From Bacteroidota bacterium (GTDB lineage Bacteria; Bacteroidota; Bacteroidia; AKYH767-A; 2013-40CM-41-45): 64,000 nucleotides of DNA. Below are positions 8,544-18,477 of this stretch, in pieces. The position numbers and the translations under genes were made by a program. Below the pieces are notes generated by a model. The model saw only the letters and a program-made list of their open reading frames with translations. It had not been told where the DNA came from and ran no database searches. Location: NCBI GenBank assembly GCA_003389385.1, contig QQVM01000012.1:186001-250000 (forward strand), given 5' to 3'. Every line of letters begins with the position of its first letter. Within the stretch, counting starts at the first letter, position 1.

Positions 8544-11500
8544 TTGAAACACACACTATCAGCAATTTTATTTGCTTTGTTGCTTCATTTTAGTTTGTCA
8601 GCGCAACTGATCATTAATGAAATTTGTCCGGCAAATATTGAAGTGATACATAATTCCTTTGGGGATTATGATGACTTCATTGAATTGTTCAATTCAGGAA
8701 ATCAGCCCGTCAATATCAAAAATTACAGAATTAACGATGATCTTTCTTTTGTTAACTCGTATGTCTTGCCTGATTATATAATTCCATCCGGAGGCAGAGT
8801 ACTCGTATTTGCATCCGGCTCAAACGCGAGAGATCCGATTCATCACTATGAAATGCCTGTGAATGGACACGGGATATGGAAATACCAGATAGGTTCAAAC
8901 TCTCTTGATGACAATTGGCGTGACCTTGAATTCGATGATTCAGGTTGGCTTTCCGGACCCGGGGGAATAGGATTTGGCGACAATGACGATGGAACTACAA
9001 TTCCTCAATCACAATCTGTCATGATGAGAAGCGAATTTTTCATTTCGGATTCAACTCAGGTGCATGAGGCTTTTTTATTCATGGACTACGACGATGGATT
9101 TATCGCTTACCTGAATGGGGTTGAGATTGCAAGAGCAAATATGAATTTCAATAATCCTCCCTGGAATGTTTTCGCGACATATGCACATGAAGCTGTGATG
9201 TACCAGGGAATGAGCCCTGATTCTTTTCATGTTGACCGCGAAACGCTATTCAGCGCCATCAGATCAGGGAAAAATATACTTTCCGTGCAAACGCATAATG
9301 TGGAAGCAAATTCATCTGATTTAACGTCCACACCATTTTTAATTATTGGCGTAAGTGATTCAAGCATAAATCATGAACCTGTCCCATCCTGGTTCAGAGA
9401 ACCCTCAGAAAAATTCTTCACAGCTCCTTTCAAATTGAGCCGAACAGGTGAAACTGTTTATTTATTTAAACCGGACACTACCATTGCAGATCAGGTTTCT
9501 TATCCGGCATTGGAGTCAGATCATTGTTATGCAAGGATTACAGACGCAAATCCAAACTGGTGCATCAATGACAATCCAACTCCGATGTATGCAAACAACT
9601 CTGCAAGATGCTTTCTTGGTTATACTTCTCAGCCTGCGTTTTCAGAAGATGAAGGATTCTATCAGGGCCAGCTGATTGTTGAGCTCAACACAAGCATGCC
9701 AGGTGGCTTAGTCAGATATACAACAAACGGTGATGTGCCGGACTCTTCATCTGCCATTTATTCCGGTCCGATACAGCTGAATCAAAGCACAATTGTCAGA
9801 GCTCGAGTCTTTGCTGCAAATTATCTTCCCGGTAAAATCGTGTCTCACACTTTCCTAATTGATGAAGAATCCCGCCTGCCTGTCATCACCCTGGCAACTG
9901 ATTCAGTGAACCTTTGGGATGAACATGAAGGAATTTATGTACTTGGATTAAATGCAGCTCCCAACTCTCCGTATTTCGGCGCGAACTTCTGGCAACCATG
10001 GTCTAAACCTGCCAACATCGCCATATTCGACAAAGCAAAGCAAAGAATAATCAACTTCAACGCGGATATTGAAATTTATGGAAACTACTCGAGGGCAAAA
10101 CCACAGAAAAGTTTTGAAATCAGCTTAGGTGACCGATATGGAATGGATGAGCTTTTCTATCCATTGATCAGGGACAAATCATTCATTAAAGAACACAGAA
10201 AAATTATCCTCCGGAACGCCGGTACTGACTGGAATGTAGTGCACTTCAGAGATGGCCTGATGGAACGCATTATGAAAAGCACTCATAGTGGTTATATAGC
10301 TTCACAGCCTGCAAGAGTATTCCTCAACGGAGCCGACTGGGGTGTATATCTCATCACTGAAAAACATAACCACATCTGGATAGAAGCAAATCATGAACTT
10401 GATGCAGGAGAGTATGATTATCTGGTTGAAGAAGGCAACAATATACATGTTGAAAAAGGAAGTGACGATGATTTTTGGATTACATACAATTACCTTACTA
10501 CAAATAACCCAACTCAGGAGTCCTATTATGATTTTGCTGATTCAAAATTTAATCTGAAAAATTATACGGATTACTTTATCGCAGAAACTTATTACAACAA
10601 CGGCGACTGGATCGGGGAATGGACCAACAATATCAAACTTTGGAAAAAGAAAAAAGCCGGTTCAAAATGGAACTATCTGATGCATGATCTTGATTTCGGA
10701 CTAGGGCTGAAAGGGCGGGTCTCTGATAACCGACTTGAGCTGGCGAGAAACCCGATTGAGTTCAGTCATTCTTCAGAAATGTTTGACCGATTACTGGAAA
10801 ATGAACGCTTTAAAAATTATTTTATAAACCGTTATGCTGATTTAATGAACACTATATTCCTTCCATCAAATGTAGAAAATGTCATGAAGCAGTTTCGTGA
10901 TTCCATGATATTTGACATGCATTATCACTTCAATAAATGGGGAAGCGATACTGTTCAATGGCAGTCGAGGATTAACAGCATGCTGAGTTTCGCAAATCAA
11001 AGACCTTCCATCAGCAGACAAATGATAAACGACATGTTTGGATTGGGCGGAAATGTCAACATCACCATGAATGTGAACCCTCCGGATGCAGGCAGAATAG
11101 AGATCAGCACAGTCATTTCCGATTCATATCCATGGACAGGAGTTTACTTCAATGGAAATCCTGTAAGAATTACGGCAATACCTAATCCGGGATTTACTTT
11201 CAGTCATTGGTCTTCAGGATATGTTTCAGCCTCTTCTGGCCAGAGTACAATTGTTAATTTTCTTACAGACGATTTGCTTACAGCAAACTTCACCGGATTC
11301 CTGCAGGATCCTCAGTTGACAGTGTCTGAGTTCAATTACCATTCACATCCGGATTTTGACGGTGGTGAGTGGATAGAGTTACACAATTACAGTGCATTCA
11401 ATCTTGATCTTTCAGGTTGGCGACTGAAAGACGGAAATGAAAATCATGAGTTTAAATTTCCGACAGGAACTGTAATTCGGGCAGGCCACTATCTGGTTCT

Positions 11501-12515
11501 TGTACAGGACAGCGTTTTGTTTGACAGTTATTATCCAGATGTAGAAAACAGAATTGGAAACTTTGATTTTAAACTGAACAATGCAGGGGAAGAAATTCGT
11601 CTGCTTGATCATGCTCAAAACCTGTTCCTGTCATTCTATTATCAGCCCTATCAGCCATGGCCCACAAAATCTGACGGATTTGGGTTTACGAATGAACTCA
11701 CAACGTATTCAGCAGTCTTAAGTGACGGAAACAACTGGGGAACCGGTTGTTTCGGAGGCTCTCCAGGAACTTCAAGAAGCAACATGCTTAGCATAAAGAT
11801 ACCTGTCACAGGTAATAACTATATCTGTGAAGGAAAGACTGCTGTGCTTAAAGTAAGGCCGATCCCTGAATCTACGATACTTTGGCACAGAAATAATCAA
11901 ACTATCGCAGGTGCTGTTGCAGACTCACTTTCAATTAACAAAAATGGATATTATTATGTGTACTCTGAAGTCTTGGGATGCGAAGGAGAATCTCAATCTA
12001 TGGCAATTTCAGTAAGAAAGAATGCCGCGGACCCATTTGTCAGCCATGGCCTGCACTGCGGTCCTGGAAAAATCTTCCTGAGCGCACGAGGTGATGAAAC
12101 AATACGCTGGTTTGAAAATATAACTTCAGAGGCTGTGCATGCAGGAGAGATTTTTCAGACTGAAATTCTTGAAACAAGCCAAACCTATTATGTTCAGCAT
12201 GGTGACCTTTGCCCGGGAAGGATGTTACCCGTTAATGCCATTATCAGTTCCTCATGCGATGAAAAGATTTCCGTGTTTCCCAATCCTTCCAGGCCAACTC
12301 AGGACTTGAATATCTCTTTGAATGACATCGCAAGCGGGGACATTCTGATAGAAATTACAGATATGAAAGGATCAAAAATCTTTTCAAAAGAAATGGAATT
12401 GGGCATTTACGACACCATGATTCAGATACCTGATGCTGATTTACCGAGAGGAGTATATACTCTGTCGGTTATAAGTTTATCAGAATTGCATACGGCCAGG
12501 ATTATCAGATTCTGA
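8544..12515 (+). CDS. CotH-kinase/lamin-tail domain T9SS surface protein (TTG start)
   Basis: 1323 residues. The frame opens after an in-frame TAG at 8508 and has no ATG before the TTG at 8544; starting there gives a clean signal peptide (MKHTLSAILFALLLHFSLSA). Order: lamin-tail domain (about 21-105, INEICPANIEV, DFIELFNSG); galactose-binding-like module (112-270, FMDYDDGFIAYLNG); chitobiase-type domain (about 370-440, VRYTTNGDVPDSSS); CotH kinase-like domain (about 446-830, with LRNAGTDW, GVYLITEK and LMHDLDFGLG holding the paired acidic residues); an InlB-like strand unit (NPGFTFSHWSSG); a second lamin-tail domain (926-1010); an Ig-like module; and a T9SS sorting domain (1240-1323, VFPNPS, LPRGVYTLSV). 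CotH proteins phosphorylate other proteins on spore coats; the surface substrate here is unknown. Confidence 0.92.
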   Translation: MKHTLSAILFALLLHFSLSAQLIINEICPANIEVIHNSFGDYDDFIELFNSGNQPVNIKNYRINDDLSFVNSYVLPDYIIPSGGRVLVFASGSNARDPIHHYEMPVNGHGIWKYQIGSNSLDDNWRDLEFDDSGWLSGPGGIGFGDNDDGTTIPQSQSVMMRSEFFISDSTQVHEAFLFMDYDDGFIAYLNGVEIARANMNFNNPPWNVFATYAHEAVMYQGMSPDSFHVDRETLFSAIRSGKNILSVQTHNVEANSSDLTSTPFLIIGVSDSSINHEPVPSWFREPSEKFFTAPFKLSRTGETVYLFKPDTTIADQVSYPALESDHCYARITDANPNWCINDNPTPMYANNSARCFLGYTSQPAFSEDEGFYQGQLIVELNTSMPGGLVRYTTNGDVPDSSSAIYSGPIQLNQSTIVRARVFAANYLPGKIVSHTFLIDEESRLPVITLATDSVNLWDEHEGIYVLGLNAAPNSPYFGANFWQPWSKPANIAIFDKAKQRIINFNADIEIYGNYSRAKPQKSFEISLGDRYGMDELFYPLIRDKSFIKEHRKIILRNAGTDWNVVHFRDGLMERIMKSTHSGYIASQPARVFLNGADWGVYLITEKHNHIWIEANHELDAGEYDYLVEEGNNIHVEKGSDDDFWITYNYLTTNNPTQESYYDFADSKFNLKNYTDYFIAETYYNNGDWIGEWTNNIKLWKKKKAGSKWNYLMHDLDFGLGLKGRVSDNRLELARNPIEFSHSSEMFDRLLENERFKNYFINRYADLMNTIFLPSNVENVMKQFRDSMIFDMHYHFNKWGSDTVQWQSRINSMLSFANQRPSISRQMINDMFGLGGNVNITMNVNPPDAGRIEISTVISDSYPWTGVYFNGNPVRITAIPNPGFTFSHWSSGYVSASSGQSTIVNFLTDDLLTANFTGFLQDPQLTVSEFNYHSHPDFDGGEWIELHNYSAFNLDLSGWRLKDGNENHEFKFPTGTVIRAGHYLVLVQDSVLFDSYYPDVENRIGNFDFKLNNAGEEIRLLDHAQNLFLSFYYQPYQPWPTKSDGFGFTNELTTYSAVLSDGNNWGTGCFGGSPGTSRSNMLSIKIPVTGNNYICEGKTAVLKVRPIPESTILWHRNNQTIAGAVADSLSINKNGYYYVYSEVLGCEGESQSMAISVRKNAADPFVSHGLHCGPGKIFLSARGDETIRWFENITSEAVHAGEIFQTEILETSQTYYVQHGDLCPGRMLPVNAIISSSCDEKISVFPNPSRPTQDLNISLNDIASGDILIEITDMKGSKIFSKEMELGIYDTMIQIPDADLPRGVYTLSVISLSELHTARIIRF

Positions 12516-12569
12516 AAATATTTTCTGCGTTTTTCTTTTTTTGTCAATCATCCGTTTTACCTTAGATGT

Positions 12570-13751
12570 ATGAGGAATCTACTTGTTTTCTGCATATTTT
12601 TTCTCTTTCCTGCCTTCATATTTGCTCAAAGTCCAGTACATGCCGTTTGGGAAGACAATCAAAACAATGATTATTATTATGTAAGGATTGATCCAACAAG
12701 TGGAATTAAAACAAATGTGCAAGTTATACCCGGCATGACTGCCTTTGTCGCAGGCAGAAAAACAGCCTATGATACTGACCTGAACCGTTACTATTTTACA
12801 GGACTATCAGGAGCACAGCAGTATTTGTATACCATTGACGCTGTGAACGGGAGTGTAATCAGCGGAATTGCGTTTAACGAAAACGTGGTTGGAATGGAGT
12901 ACAATTGCAACGACTCGGCAATTTACGGATTTAAAATCAGTGGAAGCGTATATGAAATTGTGAGACTTGATCCTGCAACAGGAGCTACAATCAGCATTTC
13001 CTCACCGGTAAACATTACGGCCTATGTCGGAGAAAGCTTTGCACTGGACAGAAGGCAAGGCCTTTATTGTTTCATCGGTTTTTCAGGAAGCAACAAAAGG
13101 TTGCTGGCCTATGATATACACTCCGGACAGCAGATGTATAATCATCCTTTTGCTGATAATCTTGCGGGGATTCAATATTCTTGTCCGGACTCCGCTATTG
13201 TCGGCTTGTGGGAAAGCGGAGGACAATATAAACTTGAAAAGATTGATGTCATAAACGGAACACACAGCACTATAGGAGTTGTAAACGGGGTCACACCGGG
13301 AATCACTGCAGAATCATCCTGTGTCACTTCTACAGGAGTGTATATCTATCGCGGTTTCGACTCCCTGAACAACATTTCGATAATTTCGGTAAAAGTGAGT
13401 GACGGCAGCACCGTCAGTGTTGTGTCGACTTCAGACAATGCTAAAGGTTTCAGGGAAATTGTATGCTGTGAAGAAAACAACAGCACGCTGGGGATAGAAA
13501 TGAATAATTTTTCAGATATCAGTCTTTACCCTAATCCATGTCACAATCAGCTGATCATTGAATCTTCTTTAATGTTTTCTGAAATTCGGATTTACAGTTT
13601 ATTGCAAGGAGAAATCATTTCGCAGGAAGCCTCTGATTTTAATGACTATCGAATTAGCATAAACACTGAAGAGCTTCGGTCTGGAATTTACCTGACACGA
13701 ATGATAGACAAGGCAGGAAATACACACACATCAAGGTTTATCAAAAATTGA
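12570..13751 (+). CDS. T9SS-sorted secreted protein with repeated beta-propeller-like blades
   Basis: 393 residues. Signal peptide residues 1-19 (LLVFCIFFLFPAFIFA, cut before QSP). Residues 25-300 contain recurring units of about 90 residues, of the type YYFTGLSGAQQYLYTIDAVNG followed by VGMEYNCNDSAIYGF and its later variant AGIQYSCPDSAIVGL. This suggests a small beta-propeller or similar repeat fold. The C-terminus (LYPNPC, then LRSGIYLTRM and TSRFIKN) is a T9SS sorting domain. It starts 54 bases after the CotH-type gene and may share its transcript. The last 21 bases overlap the 3' end of the convergent glycosyltransferase gene. Function beyond surface location is unknown. Confidence 0.85.
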   Translation: MRNLLVFCIFFLFPAFIFAQSPVHAVWEDNQNNDYYYVRIDPTSGIKTNVQVIPGMTAFVAGRKTAYDTDLNRYYFTGLSGAQQYLYTIDAVNGSVISGIAFNENVVGMEYNCNDSAIYGFKISGSVYEIVRLDPATGATISISSPVNITAYVGESFALDRRQGLYCFIGFSGSNKRLLAYDIHSGQQMYNHPFADNLAGIQYSCPDSAIVGLWESGGQYKLEKIDVINGTHSTIGVVNGVTPGITAESSCVTSTGVYIYRGFDSLNNISIISVKVSDGSTVSVVSTSDNAKGFREIVCCEENNSTLGIEMNNFSDISLYPNPCHNQLIIESSLMFSEIRIYSLLQGEIISQEASDFNDYRISINTEELRSGIYLTRMIDKAGNTHTSRFIKN

Positions 13752-15161
13752 AGCATAGTTTTGTAAGCTGTAAAGCGAATAATGTTTGTCTGATTTCACT
13801 TCCAAATACATTTCAGGCACCTCATCCATTCGGTTTTTATTGATGACAAGCCAAGCAGCCCCCAAGCCAGCCAGACTGTCGATAAAAGGCTTGCGAATAT
13901 CTTCGTTATATAAGGTCCAGCCCTTTCGGTTTGCAAAATATATTTCCTGAGGAGATTGCCCTCCGTTGATTACAATCAGGTCATTTTTCGAAACATGTGT
14001 ATCAAGAAATTCCTCCAGAAACAACTTGTGCAACTGTGATTCACGGATAAAAAAATCATGCTGCTGGTTTGCAACACCTTCAATAGCGATGAGCGCAAGG
14101 AAAATAAACTTCAGCTTACCCTTGAATTTTTGCAAACCAAACCCAGCTACTAAAGCCATCACAGGCGCATAAGGAATTACGTAATAATTGTGCGTTGGAA
14201 ATATAGAGCCGGTCTTAACCGTAAACACAAGAAATACTAAAGTCAGCATGCCGAATACGGCCAGCTCGATTTTGCGCTTATTGAAGAAAAGCAAAACCAT
14301 TCCAAGGATAAAAGCGGCAAAACCCAGATAAGAAGAAAGTGAAGCGAAATAAAATTTTTCAAAGAATCCGGGCCAGTATTGATAGATTTCCAAAATTCCT
14401 TCTGATAAAGTTTTGGGAAAATACAGTTGAAAATGATGCTTGCTGACAAGCTCCGGAACCCAGTGAAAATACCAGATGAGTGCGGGAATGGCTGAAGCAA
14501 TTGCTGTAAATGCAATGATGGCACTTCTGCGGGTATTCAACTGTTTTGAAATTAATAAAACAGGGATCCATGACAATAAAAATATCGCAGGCAGTTTGCT
14601 CAGTATTCCAAGGGAAGCAAATAAAAAAAACAGAAAAAGATTCTTAATCGCACCTGAACTCAGGTAAAGGCAAGAATAATACAATCCGATTAAAACAAGA
14701 GACACACTGAATGTATCCGGCATGATTTTTCTTGAAAATGCAAACCAAATTGAACAGAGTAAAACAATTCCTGCACTGAATGCAACTTCAGGATTAAAAA
14801 GTTTTCTGATGAGTTTATAGAAATAGAAAATTCCGATGCTTGAAACCAGCAAATTTATCAATCGCCCGGCCCAGTGATTGAAATCTGTCATAAGAAAAAA
14901 CAGATAAATTAAATAATTGAATATTGGAAATTCACTTCCGATTATTCCCGACAGATTTCCTGCCATGTCTATTTTAGGATACAATAATGAAGCGTCCTCT
15001 TCCATCATGTTCCTCGCGATCATATTCGTGAGCGACTGTCGCCAGTTGTGCCCTGTTTCGAGCGGAGGGTTGGTGATACCAATCAGGCGGATCAGAAAAA
15101 AGATAATAATCCATGATCGGAAATCACTAAGTAAATTATAGGGTATGAATTTCTTCAACAC
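13731..15161 (-). CDS. GT39/ArnT-like membrane glycosyltransferase
   Basis: 476 residues with about ten hydrophobic segments, laid out like the dolichyl-phosphate-mannose mannosyltransferase/ArnT clan (GT-C fold). The first periplasmic loop after helix 1 carries NPPLETGHNWRQ, where the acidic residue expected to be catalytic in this clan sits, and SRKIMPDTFSVSLVLIGLYY matches the conserved PD segment of the family. A soluble C-terminal tail (about 380-476) follows the last helix. It would transfer a sugar from a polyprenyl-phosphate donor to a lipid or protein on the outer face of the inner membrane; donor and acceptor cannot be read from sequence. Its 3' end overlaps the convergent T9SS gene by 21 bases. 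Confidence 0.85.
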   Translation of the reverse strand: MLKKFIPYNLLSDFRSWIIIFFLIRLIGITNPPLETGHNWRQSLTNMIARNMMEEDASLLYPKIDMAGNLSGIIGSEFPIFNYLIYLFFLMTDFNHWAGRLINLLVSSIGIFYFYKLIRKLFNPEVAFSAGIVLLCSIWFAFSRKIMPDTFSVSLVLIGLYYSCLYLSSGAIKNLFLFFLFASLGILSKLPAIFLLSWIPVLLISKQLNTRRSAIIAFTAIASAIPALIWYFHWVPELVSKHHFQLYFPKTLSEGILEIYQYWPGFFEKFYFASLSSYLGFAAFILGMVLLFFNKRKIELAVFGMLTLVFLVFTVKTGSIFPTHNYYVIPYAPVMALVAGFGLQKFKGKLKFIFLALIAIEGVANQQHDFFIRESQLHKLFLEEFLDTHVSKNDLIVINGGQSPQEIYFANRKGWTLYNEDIRKPFIDSLAGLGAAWLVINKNRMDEVPEMYLEVKSDKHYSLYSLQNYASIFDKP

Positions 15162-15441
15162 GGAATAGTTTTATTGTATTTCCATTCCCTCTTTAGTGAC
15201 ATTCCCAGAACCCAGCTTTGACTTCATTTTTTAATATTAACTTTTAAGTTTTAAAAGCCGGCAATATTTACTGCACTATAATACAGAATAATCCGTTAAT
15301 GTTAACTTAAATGCCAACTTAAGCATTTTTCAATATTTCCAATTATGAGAATATGAAAGTATACTGCAAGACAGAGGGTTTAATTTGCAAGTACACGTCT
15401 GGTTGGAGACACTCCCCCTGAATAGATGTATCTTTTTCAGA

Positions 15442-18273
15442 TCAACGGGCAACTGAAGAATCTGTTTCCAGCTGTTCAAGAGCTCTCTTTAATCTTGTAA
15501 GCGCAGAGCTTGCCTGGTCAAATTTACCCTCACCGGTATATCGGAGATAATCATTGAACGCCTCCTTTGCTTCCTTTACATTAACACCTCCAATATTTTT
15601 CAAAATGCCAGATTCGCCTTCCTTCCGCACTGCTCTTCCGGAACCAGAAGATAAAATACCTTTAAGCGCTTCATCAAAAGTTTCTGCATAACTTAGTCTG
15701 TCATTGTGCATAACGGCAATAAGTCGCAACTCAGGATAGGCGGCAGTTTCACTTTGCAAGTAAATTGGCTCCACATACAGAATAGTCTTACTCACTGGTA
15801 TTGCAAGAACATTTCCTCTGATCACCCTTGAACCGCGCTGATCCCAAAGTGTAAGCTGGCTGGACAGAAATGGATCCTGGTCAATTTTAGTTTCAACCTG
15901 TTGTGTTCCTAAAATCCTCTTCTCTTTCGGGAATTTGTAAGCAAGAAATCGTCCGTAATTTTTCCCGTCACACATGCCTGCAATCCAGCCTATCATTACC
16001 TGTTTGTTCTTTGGAGTAAAAGGGAGCATGAGTACAAAATCAGCATCTTTCGATTCCGGCTGTTCCCACAAGATATAATACGGCTCTACCGGTCTGATTT
16101 CACCATAGTATTTCTCTGTTGCTCTAACCCAAAGGTCTTCCTGATTGTAAAATACTTCCGGGTCTGTCATATGATACTTACTGTACATTATACCCTGCAT
16201 AAGAAGAAAATCTGACGGATAACGTACATGTGAAAACAAATCAGACGGCATATCGGATGCTTTTTTAAATAATCCGGGAAAAATCCTGCCCCATACTTTT
16301 AACACAGGATCAGTCTCATCAAATACATAATAATCTATACTCCCTTCATATGCATCTACGACAACTTTCACAGAATTACGAATGTAGTTGATCCCCGACA
16401 GGTGACCAAGTTCTCTGCTGCTGATTCTTTCTGTTCTGTCCGACTCTTTATATTGAATTACTTCTCTTGCAAAAAACTTCTCACTGTAAGGATATGATGA
16501 AGAAGTTGTATATGCATCCAATATCCAATAAAGTTTTTTACCTGATAAGACTACATATGGATCATTATCGAACGCTAAAAACGGGCCAATTTTCCCTGAC
16601 CTCACCAGGATATTTCTGTCAAAGAGTATCCTGCTGTCGTGTTTAATATAGGAAGAAAGAAAGAACTGTGTTCCGTCAAATCTCCAGCCATATATAAACT
16701 TTCTCCATAGACTATTCAACTGTACACCTCCTTTACCCTCATAGTGTACATATACATTTTGATCTCCTTTAGGATAATCAAATTCTGCTTCTGTACTGTT
16801 CACTACGACCGGCTCATTGTTTAGTTCTCCGTAATAAATACCAGGCCTGTCAATACTAAACTCAGGTACATTACTGACAGGTGGAATATCTTTTATCAGG
16901 AGATTGGGAAGTCCGTCTGGTGTAAACTCACTGACAGAATTCATTGTGATTCCGTTCCCGTGAGTGTATTTAAATCTCCTGTTGACGAAAGTCTGACTCT
17001 TATCAGGAAGATTGTTCACATTCATTTCGCGAGCCGATACCATTACCTGTCTGTATTCATCATTATACCAGTATCTGTCGATATCCACATCCGTGAACTC
17101 ATAATAAAGTCGGATTTCCTGAAACTGGCGGTACACTGCTTCAAGAGCCCTCCAGTCCCAAAGTCTGATATTTCTAAGTGTAACAGGGTTCTGACTGATA
17201 AGGTTTGCGTCAAGCTCTTCCTGCACTTCATACTCTCTTTCTTCTGCCTTGTCAAGACCATATGCCATCCTGGTGAAGCGGATGTTGTTTTCAATGAATG
17301 GTTTTTCCAGAGTGATTTCATTCGGCTCCACGTATATCCATTGCACCAAACCAGGAATAAGAGTCAGGGATATCAGCCAGGACAATCCAGCTATGGCACC
17401 AAAAGAAACAAGAGTGGCATGCAATTCCTTTGCCGGATCCGTATTGAAAATTCCGCTGACTTTTTTCCTAAGTACGGGCACAGCAATACCTATCGCCAGT
17501 ATAATCATTATCACAGCGACAACCGTATACGCAGGCAAACGTATATTCACATCCGTCCAGCCAGGACCATTAACCACACCAAACTGGGAATACAGCAGAT
17601 GAAATCTGTCTATATACCTGCCCGCAGCTATGACCAAAAGTAGGATGGCGGCACTGAAGAATGCAGAACGGTAATTTTCTTCAGGCAATATGCCACTGCG
17701 TCTTACAATTACCAGTTTGCCGTCTCTCCAACCGCTTTCCTCCCTCACAAAAACAAATAAGCTGGCAATAAGTGATAATGCAGCAAGCATCGTAAAAAGA
17801 ATCAGAAGCTTGTCCAGAAAAGGAAGAACAAACATATAAAAACCGGCATCTTCTTTCAAAACTGGATCAAGCACTCCCGTTTTTTCAGCATGAATAAAGA
17901 GTATAATGCTCTCCCAATTAAAGGCTCCCCAAAGTATTCCAATTATAGCAGCAAATCTAACCGCAATACTGTGTACCCAGCCAGAACGTTTGCTTATACG
18001 GAATGTAGCCGCTTTTACAAACAAATAACTGAGAACACCGGCACTGAAACTATAAATCGCAAGTGTGGACATCAGTTTCCAAAAGCGCATCGAATAGCCC
18101 ACTGAATCAAACCATAGTTTCTCAGTCCAGAAATTTGCATATCCTAAAAAAGCAAAAGGTAAAATCGAAGAAAAAACACCTGTTAAAAGAGCGAATTTCT
18201 TTTTGCCTGAAATTCCTTTATATATCAGGAATAAACCAAGAACAATAAATAAAATGAAGATAGCTGCATACAT
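15442..18273 (-). CDS. UPF0182 family membrane protein
   Basis: 943 residues. The N-terminal third has about seven transmembrane helices (first at residues 3-20, others around 25-50, 65-85, 105-130, 155-180, 205-225 and 245-270). The rest is a large extracytoplasmic region with the family's typical phrases: NNIRFTRMAYGLDK, the TLRNIRLWDWRAL segment, FKYTHGNGITMN, and GIYYGELNNEPVVVNS. Length and order fit UPF0182 (Pfam PF03699-like), whose function is unknown. The ATG at 18273 gives a good first helix. It is monocistronic, divergent from the isoaspartyl methyltransferase gene, with 204 bases between the starts. Confidence 0.93.
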   Translation of the reverse strand: MYAAIFILFIVLGLFLIYKGISGKKKFALLTGVFSSILPFAFLGYANFWTEKLWFDSVGYSMRFWKLMSTLAIYSFSAGVLSYLFVKAATFRISKRSGWVHSIAVRFAAIIGILWGAFNWESIILFIHAEKTGVLDPVLKEDAGFYMFVLPFLDKLLILFTMLAALSLIASLFVFVREESGWRDGKLVIVRRSGILPEENYRSAFFSAAILLLVIAAGRYIDRFHLLYSQFGVVNGPGWTDVNIRLPAYTVVAVIMIILAIGIAVPVLRKKVSGIFNTDPAKELHATLVSFGAIAGLSWLISLTLIPGLVQWIYVEPNEITLEKPFIENNIRFTRMAYGLDKAEEREYEVQEELDANLISQNPVTLRNIRLWDWRALEAVYRQFQEIRLYYEFTDVDIDRYWYNDEYRQVMVSAREMNVNNLPDKSQTFVNRRFKYTHGNGITMNSVSEFTPDGLPNLLIKDIPPVSNVPEFSIDRPGIYYGELNNEPVVVNSTEAEFDYPKGDQNVYVHYEGKGGVQLNSLWRKFIYGWRFDGTQFFLSSYIKHDSRILFDRNILVRSGKIGPFLAFDNDPYVVLSGKKLYWILDAYTTSSSYPYSEKFFAREVIQYKESDRTERISSRELGHLSGINYIRNSVKVVVDAYEGSIDYYVFDETDPVLKVWGRIFPGLFKKASDMPSDLFSHVRYPSDFLLMQGIMYSKYHMTDPEVFYNQEDLWVRATEKYYGEIRPVEPYYILWEQPESKDADFVLMLPFTPKNKQVMIGWIAGMCDGKNYGRFLAYKFPKEKRILGTQQVETKIDQDPFLSSQLTLWDQRGSRVIRGNVLAIPVSKTILYVEPIYLQSETAAYPELRLIAVMHNDRLSYAETFDEALKGILSSGSGRAVRKEGESGILKNIGGVNVKEAKEAFNDYLRYTGEGKFDQASSALTRLKRALEQLETDSSVAR

Positions 18274-18477
18274 CTATGAAAAATTAGAATTAAAAATTAC
18301 GACCCACGGCCGGATAAATAAATTTAATAATTTCTGTCGTTAAAAACCAGAAGATATTTTCTCGTGAAAAAACAGACTCAAAATACAATCTGAATCTTCC
18401 AAAGAAGCATAATTTATATCCAGGCTATCCATGAAATTTTGTAACTTTAATTTAAACGGATCTTATTTTGTTTAGTC

